Of a stretch of 64,000 bases of DNA, positions 10,709 through 18,346 are shown in pieces. The stretch covers positions 558,001 to 622,000 of the forward strand of contig NZ_CP094528.1 of the NCBI RefSeq assembly GCF_022811705.1. Reading direction: 5' to 3'. Positions within the stretch are counted from its first letter, which is position 1; each line of letters opens with the position of its first letter. Position numbers and translations under genes: made by a program. This DNA is from Agromyces larvae (lineage in GTDB: Bacteria > Actinomycetota > Actinomycetes > Actinomycetales > Microbacteriaceae). A model generated the notes under the pieces. That model was not told the DNA's origin and did no database searches. It worked only from the letters and a program-made list of their open reading frames with translations.

Positions 10709-10840
10709 GCGCGCGCATGCTGCTGCTGCGCTGAGCGTGCGCATGCTGCTGCTGCGCTGAGCGTGCGCATGCTGCTGCTGCGCTGAGCGTGCGCATGCTG
10801 CTGCTGCGCGGAGCGCGCGCATGCTGCTGCTGCGCTGAGC
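10704..10840. repeat. 26-bp tandem repeat, five units plus a partial
   Basis: Units begin at 10704, 10730, 10756, 10782 and 10808, with a partial copy from 10834. Each contains GCGCATGCTGCTGCTGCGC, which can form a GCGCA/TGCGC hairpin around nine bases. The first unit includes the stop codon of the PrsW gene. Twenty-six is not a multiple of three and the array is outside coding sequence, so it is not a protein repeat. Serial hairpins could terminate or protect the PrsW transcript. Confidence 0.92.
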
Positions 10841-10852
10841 GCCGCCGACGTC

Positions 10853-10858
10853 TAGGCT
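10853..10858 (+). promoter_or_regulatory. -10 element of the GAF regulator gene
   Basis: TAGGCT lies just after the tandem repeat and 40 bases before the GTG at 10899. Confidence 0.45.
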
Positions 10859-10898
10859 GGTCGCGACCGCACCCCCTTCGACGGCGAACGGAGTCGGC

Positions 10899-12197
10899 GT
10901 GTCCCAGCACTGGCTCACCCCTTCGGACGATGCCGCTGCCCTGCGCGACCGGCTCGAGGCAGCCCAGGAGGCGCTTCGCTCGGGTGGCGGCGCCGGCGAC
11001 CCGCGGATCGCGCTGCGCCCGGTGGTGCGGGACTCGTGGGAGCGTGCCATCCGCGGCGCCCTCGATCCCGACCGCGCGATGCCGCGGGTCGACCTCGCCG
11101 ACGAGGAGTTCCGCGAGTACCGATCGCAGCATGCGCTCGCGCCCGTGCTGCCGGTCATCCGGCGGCTGCTCGCCGACGACGCCGACGACGGCGGACTGAT
11201 CGTCGCGGTCGGCGATGCGCGCGGCCGGCTGCTGTGGGTCGAGGGCGACCGGCGGTTGCGGGCGCTCGCCGAGGGCATGCTCTTCGTGCCGGGTGCCGAC
11301 TGGTCGGAGCGGGTCGTCGGCACGAGTGCGCCCGGCACGGCGCTCGAGCTCGACCGTGCCGTGCAGATCCGCGGCGCCGAGCACTTCAACCGCATCGTGC
11401 ACCCGTGGAGCTGCACCGCCGCGCCCGTGCACGATCCCGACACCGGCGCACTGATCGGCGTCATCGACATCACGGGCACCGACCACGCGGTCGCCCCGCA
11501 CACCCTCTCGCTCGTCTCGGCGACGGTCGCGGCCGTCGAGGCGCAGCTGCGCGTCGATCGCCTCGAGGCCGCAGCCCGCGCCACCGTTCGCCGCACCCGC
11601 ATGCGCGCGGCTCCCGCTCCTGCGCGCACCCGCCTCGCCGTGCTCGGCAACCCGCGGCCGCGGCTCGGTCCGGTCGAGCTGAGCCCGCGGCACGCCGAGA
11701 TCCTCACGTTGCTCGCGTGGCATCCGGCCGGATTGCCGGCCGAGCGCCTCGTCGACCTGCTGTACGAGGGCGGGGCGTCGCCCGTGACGCTCCGCGCCGA
11801 GCTCGTGCGGCTGCGTCGCGTGCTGCAGGCGGCCGGCGAACCCCCGCTGGAGTCGCGGCCGTACCGGCTCGCGCGCCCGCTCGACCTCGACGCCGCCGAC
11901 GTCGTGCGGCTGCTCGCGCGCGGGTCGCTGCGCCGCGCGCTCGAACGGTACCGCGGGCCGCTGCTGCCCGAGTCGACGGCGCCGGGCATCGCCGACCTGC
12001 GCGCCGAGATCGCGGGCCGGCTCCGCGAGTCGATGCGGGCGGATGCCTCGCCCGACCTGCTGCTCGCGTACGCCGAGCGCGAGGCGGTCGACGACGTCGA
12101 GGTCTGGCGCGACCTGCTCGCCATCCTGCCGCGGCGTTCGCCGCGCCGCGCGACGGTCGTCGCACACCTGGAGCGCGTCGACGGCGCGTTGCGCTGA
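10899..12197 (+). CDS. GAF-domain transcriptional regulator of the aldehyde dehydrogenase
   Basis: The 432-residue product has an N-terminal helical segment with RDSWERAIRGALDPD, a GAF-type sensor domain (about residues 70-220; GTSAPGTALELDRAVQIRG, then APVHDPDTGALIGVIDITG) and a C-terminal half that looks like a winged helix (LSPRHAEILTLLAWHPAGLP). The AcoR-like GAF half occurs widely beside acetaldehyde dehydrogenases in actinobacteria. Unlike AcoR it lacks an AAA+ sigma-54 module, which suits a phylum without sigma-54. It probably senses an aldehyde or alcohol and controls the dehydrogenase 126 bp downstream. The GTG start is the only good candidate. Confidence 0.82.
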   Translation: MSQHWLTPSDDAAALRDRLEAAQEALRSGGGAGDPRIALRPVVRDSWERAIRGALDPDRAMPRVDLADEEFREYRSQHALAPVLPVIRRLLADDADDGGLIVAVGDARGRLLWVEGDRRLRALAEGMLFVPGADWSERVVGTSAPGTALELDRAVQIRGAEHFNRIVHPWSCTAAPVHDPDTGALIGVIDITGTDHAVAPHTLSLVSATVAAVEAQLRVDRLEAAARATVRRTRMRAAPAPARTRLAVLGNPRPRLGPVELSPRHAEILTLLAWHPAGLPAERLVDLLYEGGASPVTLRAELVRLRRVLQAAGEPPLESRPYRLARPLDLDAADVVRLLARGSLRRALERYRGPLLPESTAPGIADLRAEIAGRLRESMRADASPDLLLAYAEREAVDDVEVWRDLLAILPRRSPRRATVVAHLERVDGALR

Positions 12198-12210
12198 CGA
12201 TCGCTGCAAC

Positions 12211-12226
12211 CTCCCTGCAACGCTCG
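12211..12226. promoter_or_regulatory. TGCAAC repeat upstream of the aldehyde dehydrogenase
   Basis: Two CTGCAAC copies about ten bases apart lie in the 126-bp gap between the GAF regulator and the dehydrogenase, spaced for one helical turn. They are a candidate site for the regulator; no -35/-10 pair was clear here. Confidence 0.3.
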
Positions 12227-12326
12227 CGCGCCTACGCTCCACGCAACCCCGCCCGCGGGGCCGTCCGCTCGTGCAGCGGAGCCACGCCAGAGATCGACCA
12301 GACGACGACGTCACAGGAGGCGCATG

Positions 12327-13853
12327 ATGACCGTCTACGCCGCACCGGGAACGCCCGGTGCGCTCATCGAGTTCAAGCCCCGCTACGAGCACTTCATCGG
12401 CGGCGAGTGGGTGAAGCCCGCCGGCGGCGCGTACTTCGAGAACATCTCGCCGGTCAACGGCAAACCGTTCACCGAGGTCGCCCGCGGCACCGCCGCCGAC
12501 ATCGACGCGGCGCTCGACGCCGCCCACAAGGCCGCGCCGGCGTGGGGGCGCACGAACGCCACCGAGCGGGCCCGCATCCTGAACGCGATCGCCGACCGCA
12601 TCGAACAGAACCTGGAGCTGCTGGCCGTCGCCGAGACGTGGGACAACGGCAAGTCGATCCGCGAGCCGCTGAACGCCGACCTGCCGCTCGCGGCCGACCA
12701 CTTCCGCTACTACGCGAGCCTCATCCGCGCGCAGGAGGGCTCCTTCACGCAGCTCGACGGCGACACGGTGGCCTACCACTTCCACGAGCCGCTGGGGGTG
12801 GTCGGCCAGATCATCCCGTGGAACTTCCCGCTGCTGATGGCGACGTGGAAGCTCGCTCCCGCGCTCGCCGCGGGCAATGCGGTCGTGCTGAAGCCGGCCG
12901 AGCAGACGCCGACCTCGATCCTCGTGCTGATCGAGCTCATCGCCGACCTCCTGCCGGCCGGCGTGCTGAACGTGGTGAACGGGTTCGGCGTGGAGGCCGG
13001 CAAGCCGCTCGCCTCGTCGAACCGGATCCGGAAGATCGCGTTCACCGGCGAGACGACGACGGGCCGGCTCATCCTGCAGTACGCGTCGGCGAACATCATC
13101 CCGACCACGGTGGAACTCGGCGGCAAGAGCCCGAACATCGTGTTCGAGTCGGTCGCCGACCGGCGCGACGACGACTTCTACTCCAAGGCGCTCGAGGGCT
13201 TCAGCCTGTTCGCGTTCAACCAGGGCGAGGTGTGCACGTGCCCCAGCCGGTCGCTGATCCAGAAGTCGATCTACGACTCGTTCCTCGACGACGCGATCGA
13301 GCGCACGAAGCTCGCCAAGCAGGGCAACCCGCTCGACACCGAGACCCAGGTCGGCGCGCAGGCGTCGAACGACCAGCTGGAGAAGATCCTCAGCTACATC
13401 GACATCGGCAAGCAGGAGGGCGCGAAGCTGCTGCTCGGCGGCGAGCGGGTCGACCTCGGCGGCGACCTGAGCGGCGGGTACTACGTCGCGCCGACGATCT
13501 TCGAGGGCCAGAACCGGATGCGGCTGTTCCAGGAGGAGATCTTCGGCCCGGTCGTCGCGGTCACGAGCTTCGAGGACTACGACGACGCGATCGCGATCGC
13601 GAACGACACCCTCTACGGGCTCGGCGCGGGCGTGTGGAGCCGCAACGGCAACGAGGCGTACCGCGCGGGTCGTGACATCCAGGCCGGTCGCGTGTGGATC
13701 AACAACTACCACGCGTACCCCGCGGGCGCGGCGTTCGGCGGCTACAAGTCGAGCGGCATCGGTCGGGAGAACAACAAGCAGGCGCTGGACCACTACCAGC
13801 AGACCAAGAACCTGCTGGTCAGCTACAGCGAGCAGCCCCTCGGGTTCTTCTGA
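12327..13853 (+). CDS. NAD-dependent (acet)aldehyde dehydrogenase, ExaC type
   Basis: This 508-residue enzyme has the aldehyde dehydrogenase landmarks: [19 protein letters not shown] in the nucleotide fold, [11 protein letters not shown] with the general-base Glu, and the nucleophile Cys near residue 303 in NQGEVCTC. The adjacent second Cys is typical of the ExaC/AldB acetaldehyde group. It oxidises short aldehydes to acids. GGAGG at 12316-12320 spaces better to the second ATG (12327) than to the first (12324). Its neighbours are a GAF regulator upstream and a DUF779 protein 28 bases downstream, a recurrent trio. Confidence 0.95.
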   Translation: MTVYAAPGTPGALIEFKPRYEHFIGGEWVKPAGGAYFENISPVNGKPFTEVARGTAADIDAALDAAHKAAPAWGRTNATERARILNAIADRIEQNLELLAVAETWDNGKSIREPLNADLPLAADHFRYYASLIRAQEGSFTQLDGDTVAYHFHEPLGVVGQIIPWNFPLLMATWKLAPALAAGNAVVLKPAEQTPTSILVLIELIADLLPAGVLNVVNGFGVEAGKPLASSNRIRKIAFTGETTTGRLILQYASANIIPTTVELGGKSPNIVFESVADRRDDDFYSKALEGFSLFAFNQGEVCTCPSRSLIQKSIYDSFLDDAIERTKLAKQGNPLDTETQVGAQASNDQLEKILSYIDIGKQEGAKLLLGGERVDLGGDLSGGYYVAPTIFEGQNRMRLFQEEIFGPVVAVTSFEDYDDAIAIANDTLYGLGAGVWSRNGNEAYRAGRDIQAGRVWINNYHAYPAGAAFGGYKSSGIGRENNKQALDHYQQTKNLLVSYSEQPLGFF

Positions 13854-13881
13854 GCCCACGGGGCGACGGAGAGGAGCACGG

Positions 13882-14283
13882 ATGTCCCTCGACGAACTCG
13901 GCCGGATCGTCGGCCGCATCACCGTCGCGGGCGAGTCGTCGCCGCGGGTGGAGCTCACGCCCGCGGCGACGGCGCTGCTCGAGCGGCTCTGGGCGGTGCA
14001 CGGCCCGCTGATGTTCCACCAGTCGGGTGGATGCTGCGACGGATCGAGTCCGATGTGCTACCCGCTGGGCGACTTCATCACCAGCGACGCCGACGTGCTG
14101 CTCGGCGAGCTGGACCTCCCGTCGGGCACCGTGCCGTTCTGGATGTCGGCCGAACAGTTCGCGTACTGGCGCCACACCTACCTCATCGTGGACGTCGTCG
14201 CGGGCCGGGGGAGCGGCTTCTCGGTCGAGGCGCCCGAGGGCGTGCGGTTCCTGATCCGCTCGCGGCTGATGGACAGCGAGTAG
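13882..14283 (+). CDS. DUF779 protein associated with aldehyde dehydrogenase
   Basis: The 133-residue product contains HQSGGCCDGSSPMC, the Cys-rich signature of DUF779, in its first half. The conserved Cys residues suggest a metal or redox site, but no activity is established to my knowledge. Members occur next to acetaldehyde dehydrogenases, as here, so a role in maturing or partnering the enzyme is plausible. The start at 13882 follows GAGAGGAG; the longer frame would overlap the dehydrogenase. Confidence 0.85.
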   Translation: MSLDELGRIVGRITVAGESSPRVELTPAATALLERLWAVHGPLMFHQSGGCCDGSSPMCYPLGDFITSDADVLLGELDLPSGTVPFWMSAEQFAYWRHTYLIVDVVAGRGSGFSVEAPEGVRFLIRSRLMDSE

Positions 14284-14445
14284 CAAGAACTCCTGCACAG
14301 CAAGAACTCGCCGCCTCCTGGTGTGGCAATGCCGACAGCCGAAGCGGTTGCGTAGGCGCAGCCGGCGAGTTCGTCCTGCACAGCAAGAACTCGCCGCCTC
14401 CTGGTGTGGCAATGCCGACAGCCGAGGTGAGGCGGCGAGTTCGTG
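14284..14445. repeat. Interleaved palindromic and direct repeats
   Basis: A 52-bp direct repeat occurs at 14291-14342 and 14374-14425 with no mismatch. Within and around the copies GAACTCGCCG and CGGCGAGTTC alternate as four arms; the outermost pair of the second copy, 14387-14400 with 14429-14442, is a perfect 14-bp inverted repeat, and 14364-14372 pairs with 14387-14395. Several mutually exclusive hairpins are therefore possible. There is no open frame with gene-like features. It lies between the DUF779 gene and the FKBP gene and resembles a REP-type dispersed element. Confidence 0.85.
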
Positions 14446-14587
14446 GATTCCAGAATCGCCTGCCGCCGCGTCGCGCGCAAGTGGGTTGTGGACATCCGGC
14501 AGCGCGTCGCGCGGTGGTCCGCGCGGGCTGGATGCCGCGCACAGGGCGGCGGCGAGCGCAACCCCGTTTGTCGAAATCCCCTCACGA
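14446..14587. other. Intergenic stretch without recognised feature
   Basis: Between the palindromic repeats and the FKBP promoter I see no convincing frame, hairpin or RNA. Confidence 0.5.
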
Positions 14588-14616
14588 TTGCCTCTGCTTC
14601 GGTGATCGGTTTGGAT
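14588..14616 (+). promoter_or_regulatory. Promoter of the FKBP gene
   Basis: TTGCCT (14588-14593), a 17-base spacer and TTGGAT (14611-14616) end seven bases before the ATG at 14624. The geometry fits a leaderless transcript and argues against the ATG at 14615, which lies inside the -10. Confidence 0.5.
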
Positions 14617-14623
14617 GGAACGC

Positions 14624-14995
14624 ATGACCGATACGAACAGCAAGCCCGAGATCGATGCTCCCGAAGGGCCCGCACCGGCCGACCTCGTGATCGAAGACCT
14701 CGTCGTCGGCGACGGCCCCGAGGCCACGCCGGGCTCCACGGTCGACGTGCACTACCTCGGCGTCGAGTACGACAGCGGCGAGGAGTTCGACTCCTCGTGG
14801 AGCCGTGGGCAGTCCATCAACTTCCCGCTGCAGGCGCTCATCGCCGGCTGGCAGGAGGGCATTCCCGGCATGAAGGTGGGCGGGCGCCGCAAGCTCACCG
14901 TGCCGCCGCACAAGGCGTACGGCCCGGCCGGGGGCGGGCACCGTCTCAGCGGCCGGACCCTGATCTTCGTGATCGACCTGCTCGGCGTGAGCTGA
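14624..14995 (+). CDS. FKBP-type peptidyl-prolyl isomerase
   Basis: The 123-residue product is a single FKBP domain after a short acidic tail. VHYLGVEYDSGEEFDSSW and PLQALIAGWQEGIPGMKVGG, then PPHKAYGPAG, follow the family order and include the aromatic pocket residues. It has no signal peptide, so it should act in the cytoplasm, speeding proline isomerisation during folding. The start at 14624 (MTDTNSKPE) is chosen from promoter geometry. It stands alone in its transcription unit. Confidence 0.93.
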   Translation: MTDTNSKPEIDAPEGPAPADLVIEDLVVGDGPEATPGSTVDVHYLGVEYDSGEEFDSSWSRGQSINFPLQALIAGWQEGIPGMKVGGRRKLTVPPHKAYGPAGGGHRLSGRTLIFVIDLLGVS

Positions 14996-15050
14996 GTCCG
15001 CTTCGGGCGGAGTAGCATCGAGCCACCCGACTCCGAAAGGCCACGCCGAC

Positions 15051-15758
15051 GTGACCCGATCGCTGCTCCGCCCGTTCCTGCCGTTCCTCGTGCTCAGCGC
15101 CGCGCAGCTGGTGCTGCTGGTGACCGGCCCGGGCCTCGGGGTGACGACGACCAAAGCGCTGCTGATGCCGGCGCTCGCTGCGGCGGTGATCGTCCTCGTG
15201 CGTCCGTCGCGCGGAGCGCCGCTCGTGCTGCTCCTGGTCGCGATCGGCTGCTCCTGGGCCGGCGACGTGCTGCTGAGTTTCCCGGGCGAGCTGTGGTTCG
15301 TGCTCGGGCTGCTCTCGTTCCTGGCCGCTCATGCGGTGTACATCGCGCTGTTCGTGGGCCTGCCGCGCGAGGGTCGGCTGGTGACGCCCTGGGCCGCGGT
15401 GTACGCGGTCTGGTATGCGGCGTTCCTGCTGCTGCTCGGCCCCGATCTCGGCGGGATGCTCGTTCCGGTCGCGGTCTACGGGCTCGTGCTCGGCACGATG
15501 GCCGCGCTCGCGGCGGCGCAGGGCGGTGTGGTCGCGATCGGCGGCGCGTTGTTCGTGGTGTCCGATTCGGTGCTGGCGCTCGGCCGGTTCCTGCCGGGCT
15601 ATGACGCGATCGTGCCGGGCGCGGCGCACGACCTGATCGTGATGACCACGTATCTCGCGGCGCAGGCGCTCATCGCGTTCGGGGCCGTGCGGGTCCTCGG
15701 CGCTCGGGTTCGGTCGCGTCCTGCACCCGGTCGACGAGTTCCCGCCACGGCCCGGTGA
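15051..15758 (+). CDS. Lysoplasmalogenase, YhhN/TMEM86 family
   Basis: The 235-residue protein is almost wholly hydrophobic, with about eight spans. CSWAGDVLLSF and the later FVVSDSVLALGRF carry the conserved Asp pair of YhhN/TMEM86 proteins, and AAQALIAFGAVR closes the domain. Characterised members cleave the vinyl-ether bond of lysoplasmalogens; the bacterial substrate is uncertain. TAGCAT at 15013 and GAAAGG upstream support the GTG start. The last 89 bases overlap the convergent emfourin-like gene. Confidence 0.85.
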   Translation: MTRSLLRPFLPFLVLSAAQLVLLVTGPGLGVTTTKALLMPALAAAVIVLVRPSRGAPLVLLLVAIGCSWAGDVLLSFPGELWFVLGLLSFLAAHAVYIALFVGLPREGRLVTPWAAVYAVWYAAFLLLLGPDLGGMLVPVAVYGLVLGTMAALAAAQGGVVAIGGALFVVSDSVLALGRFLPGYDAIVPGAAHDLIVMTTYLAAQALIAFGAVRVLGARVRSRPAPGRRVPATAR

Positions 15759-15969
15759 GCTGGCGCTCGGCGAGCGTCGCCGTGTGCGGCGCGCACTCGA
15801 TGCGGTAGACGAACCGATCGGGCTCGGGCGGTGCGGGCGGCACCTCCTGCCAGGGCAGGCGGCGGATGAGCAGTACCCAGTCGTCGCGGTCGGGGCGGTC
15901 GTCGACCGCGACCTCCCAGACGAGGCGCAGTCCGGCGAGGCCTCCCGACCGGGAGACGATCACGTCCAT
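15670..15969 (-). CDS. Emfourin-like inhibitor of M4 metalloprotease
   Basis: This 99-residue protein begins MDVIVSRSGGLAGLRLVWEV, which matches emfourin, the inhibitor of protealysin described from Serratia, in its opening strand and Gly-Gly-x-Ala-Gly loop. It has no signal peptide and no Cys, so it should act in the cytoplasm. The protealysin-type M4 protease it would block is encoded 1.3 kb upstream on the same strand with one gene between. TAGCCT ends seven bases before the ATG, giving it its own leaderless promoter. Its 3' end overlaps the lysoplasmalogenase gene on the other strand. Confidence 0.78.
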   Translation of the reverse strand: MDVIVSRSGGLAGLRLVWEVAVDDRPDRDDWVLLIRRLPWQEVPPAPPEPDRFVYRIECAPHTATLAERQLTGPWRELVDRVQDATEPERRGPARPRTR

Positions 15970-15976
15970 GCGGGCA

Positions 15977-15982
15977 AGGCTA
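15977..15982 (-). promoter_or_regulatory. Leaderless -10 of the emfourin-like gene
   Basis: TAGCCT on the minus strand ends seven bases before the ATG at 15969, so the inhibitor can be expressed independently of the protease operon. Confidence 0.45.
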
Positions 15983-15999
15983 CCGCGTCCGCGTCGCGG

Positions 16000-17229
16000 T
16001 CACCCGCCGAGCAGGTCCTGCACGGTGAGGTACAGGTAGGCGCAGACCACGCCGCCGACGAAGACGAGCGAGATCGGGTGCACCCGGGGCAGCCGGCGGA
16101 GCCGTCGGCCGGCTTCCGCGATGCGCGGACGCGCACGTGGACGCGGTGCCGCGGCGACCGGCGGGTGCGCGGCGGCGCGCGTGCCGGGCGGCTCGGCGGC
16201 GGCCGGGACGGATGCCGCCGCGGCCGGGACGGATGCCGCGGCGGCCGGGGCGGATGCCGCCGATGCCGCTGGTTCCGCCGCCGATGCCGCCGCGAGCTGC
16301 ACCTGGGAGGCCCGGAGGTTGCCCTGCACCCGCTCGTCGCGGTAGCGCCCGCTGCGCAGTGCGAGGCGTTCGGCGACCCGGCCGACGCGACCGAGCTTCT
16401 TCCAGAACGCTGGAAGGCCGGGATCGGCACCGCCCCATCGGAAGAGGATCATCCAGTCGTCGATGATCTCGATGTCGTACGCCGACGCATCGTCGACCAG
16501 GAGCGCCATGAGATCGGGCGTGAAGATGTAGAGGGCGTCGCGTTCGTAGCCTTCGGGCAGCCAGAGCCGGAAGGACCGGTCGAAGTCGCCCTCGAGCGAG
16601 AGCCGTCGGTTGCCGGCGAGCGCCGTCGGCAGGCTCGCGAGGAACCCGCCGTTCTTCGCGCCGTCGAGCACGATGTGCGGCAGGGGCGCGTCGAGTTCGA
16701 ACGCGAGGTAGGTCCACATGGTCGTGGTGCGCTCCTTGCCGACGCCGCTCGCGTGCCGGACGACGCCGGCGTCGATCTGCCGCCCGGCCATCGAGCGGAC
16801 CCGATGGATGATGCGCCCGGCGTCGTAGCCCTCGTGCAGGACGCCCGGCAGCCACCCCGGGCTGCCGTCGGGCGCATACGCGAAGCCGTGCGCGGCGGCG
16901 ACCCGCCCGAGGCGGAGACGGTCGTCGAGCGAGCGGTCGATCACCGATCGGAACACCGAGAAGCCCCCGCCGGCGATGACGGCGATCGCGGTGGCCAGGC
17001 CGAGACCGAGCGATGCGAGGGGATCGAGTCCGATCAGCGCCAGCGCGATGCCGACGAGGGATCCGGCGCTCGCGGCGGCCGTCCCGTACGGCGTGACGGC
17101 GTCGACGACCTCGTCGAAGACGTCCTCGAGCCGCGGGGCCGAGCCGTCGGCACGCGCGGCCCGGCGGTGGGCGGCGTACTCGGCGCGGGTCGGGTCGGCG
17201 GGGAACGGATGCACGGGGAAGTCGTTCAC
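16000..17229 (-). CDS. DUF3137-like membrane protein between protease and inhibitor
   Basis: The product has 409 residues. Two hydrophobic segments (about residues 50-100) are followed by a soluble region resembling DUF3137 (YLAFELDAPLPHIVLDG, LEGDFDRSFRLWLPEGYE, LYIFTPDLMALLVDD). Then comes an Ala/Pro-rich linker made of a 7-residue repeat, a basic stretch and a final membrane span (LVFVGGVVCAYLYLTVQDLL). The function is unknown. Only six bases separate it from the M4 protease stop, so the two are surely cotranscribed. The GTG start is the first good one after that stop. It could be the membrane partner or substrate of the protease. Confidence 0.75.
   Translation of the reverse strand: MNDFPVHPFPADPTRAEYAAHRRAARADGSAPRLEDVFDEVVDAVTPYGTAAASAGSLVGIALALIGLDPLASLGLGLATAIAVIAGGGFSVFRSVIDRSLDDRLRLGRVAAAHGFAYAPDGSPGWLPGVLHEGYDAGRIIHRVRSMAGRQIDAGVVRHASGVGKERTTTMWTYLAFELDAPLPHIVLDGAKNGGFLASLPTALAGNRRLSLEGDFDRSFRLWLPEGYERDALYIFTPDLMALLVDDASAYDIEIIDDWMILFRWGGADPGLPAFWKKLGRVGRVAERLALRSGRYRDERVQGNLRASQVQLAAASAAEPAASAASAPAAAASVPAAAASVPAAAEPPGTRAAAHPPVAAAPRPRARPRIAEAGRRLRRLPRVHPISLVFVGGVVCAYLYLTVQDLLGG
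16201..16263. repeat. 21-bp tandem repeat coding the DUF3137 linker
   Basis: Nearly three copies of a 21-bp unit (GCCGGGACGGATGCCGCCGC plus one base) encode the repeated ASVPAAA linker of the minus-strand protein. The period is in frame, so copy number can change without frameshift. Confidence 0.8.
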
Positions 17230-17235
17230 GGCGGA

Positions 17236-18282
17236 CTACTCGGCCGCCGCCACGCCGACGAGCTCCCAGCCGTGCCGCACGGCCTCCTGCTCGGCCGAGC
17301 CGGCGCCGAAGCGTCGCTCGGCGGCACGCAGGGTCGCTGCGGCGAACTGAGCGAACGTGGCATCCGTCGTGAGCTCACCCGAGGTGAGGGTGTCGTACCA
17401 GATGCGCCCGACGTGCTCCCAGGCGAACCCGCCGAGCTCGGTCGCCGCGAGCGCGAACGCGCGGTTCGGGATGCCCGAGTTCAGGTGCACGCCGCCGTTG
17501 TCGTCGGTCGTCTCGATGAAGTCGCGGAAGTGGTCGGGCTGCGGATCCTGCCCGAGCACGTCGTCGTCGTACGCGGTGCCGGGGTGCAGCATGTCGCGCA
17601 GCGCCCGCCCCTCGACGTCGTCGGTGAAGATGCCCTCGCCGATGAGCCAGGTCGCCGCCTCGGCGTCCTGACCGAGGGCGTACTGTTCCACGAGCGCTCC
17701 GAACACGTCGGAGACGTGCTCGTTCAGCGCGCCCGACTGCCCCTCGTAGCGCAGCGCCGCCGTGCGCTCGGTGACGCCGTGGGCGAGCTCGTGCCCGATC
17801 ACGCTGAGCGAGTTGGTGAAGCCGGTGAACACCTCGCCGTCGCCGTCGCCGAACACCATGCGCTCGCCGTCCCAGAAGGCGTTGTCGTAGCGGTCGCCGT
17901 AGTGCACGGTGGCTTCGAGTGCCATGCCGCGCCCGTCGATCGAGTCGCGGCCGAACACCCGGTCGAAGAGGCGGTGGGTGTCGCCGAGCCCGTCGTACGC
18001 TTCGTCGACGGCCTCGTCGCCGGTCGCGGCCTGCCCCTCGCGGCGCACCAGCCGCCCGGGCAGGGTCGAGCGCCCGCCGGCGTCGGAGATGCGCCGGTCG
18101 GGCGAGGAGGCTGCGTCGGGCAGCACGGCCGGCGGGCGATCGCCGAGCAGCCGTTGCTCGCGCACCGGGGTGTCGCGCAGCAGCGACCGGCGGGCCGCGT
18201 CGGCGGCGACCGGGTACCGGTCGGCGCCGGCCGCGGCGATACGGGCGAGCAGATACGGCGGGACGATCGCGTTCCGGGTCAT
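17236..18282 (-). CDS. Protealysin-type M4 metalloprotease
   Basis: The 348-residue protein has the zinc site GHELAHGVTE (His164, Glu165, His168), the third ligand Glu188 in NEHVSDVFG and the catalytic His region GGVHLNSGIPNRAF. Its short propeptide starts MTRNAIVPPYLLARIA, with the PPYLL motif of protealysin-like proteases rather than the long thermolysin propeptide. There is no signal peptide, again as in protealysin. Start 18282 has GAAGG upstream and places this motif at the very N-terminus; the longer frame would run into the neighbouring gene. It heads an operon with the DUF3137 gene and lies near the emfourin-like inhibitor. Confidence 0.93.
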   Translation of the reverse strand: MTRNAIVPPYLLARIAAAGADRYPVAADAARRSLLRDTPVREQRLLGDRPPAVLPDAASSPDRRISDAGGRSTLPGRLVRREGQAATGDEAVDEAYDGLGDTHRLFDRVFGRDSIDGRGMALEATVHYGDRYDNAFWDGERMVFGDGDGEVFTGFTNSLSVIGHELAHGVTERTAALRYEGQSGALNEHVSDVFGALVEQYALGQDAEAATWLIGEGIFTDDVEGRALRDMLHPGTAYDDDVLGQDPQPDHFRDFIETTDDNGGVHLNSGIPNRAFALAATELGGFAWEHVGRIWYDTLTSGELTTDATFAQFAAATLRAAERRFGAGSAEQEAVRHGWELVGVAAAE

Positions 18283-18346
18283 CCTTCGATGCTGGCATGA
18301 CCGGGCGACATGCGTCCCGACGACATGCGCATGGCAGGCTGGACGC

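Noticed and set aside
10704..10840. CRISPR array
   Set aside because: Units are contiguous with no unique spacers and no cas genes lie nearby.
8192..12220. 1342-codon minus-strand frame
   Set aside because: Runs through three well-supported genes and the 26-bp repeat; composition is a GC shadow.
12198..12323. Sigma-54 promoter for the aldehyde dehydrogenase, as with AcoR
   Set aside because: No GG-N10-GC pair in the right context, the regulator lacks an AAA+ domain and actinobacteria lack sigma-54.
10677..13958. 1093-codon minus-strand frame including QQQHA repeats
   Set aside because: The repetitive peptide is simply the 26-bp tandem repeat read in three frames; the opposite strand holds recognised genes.
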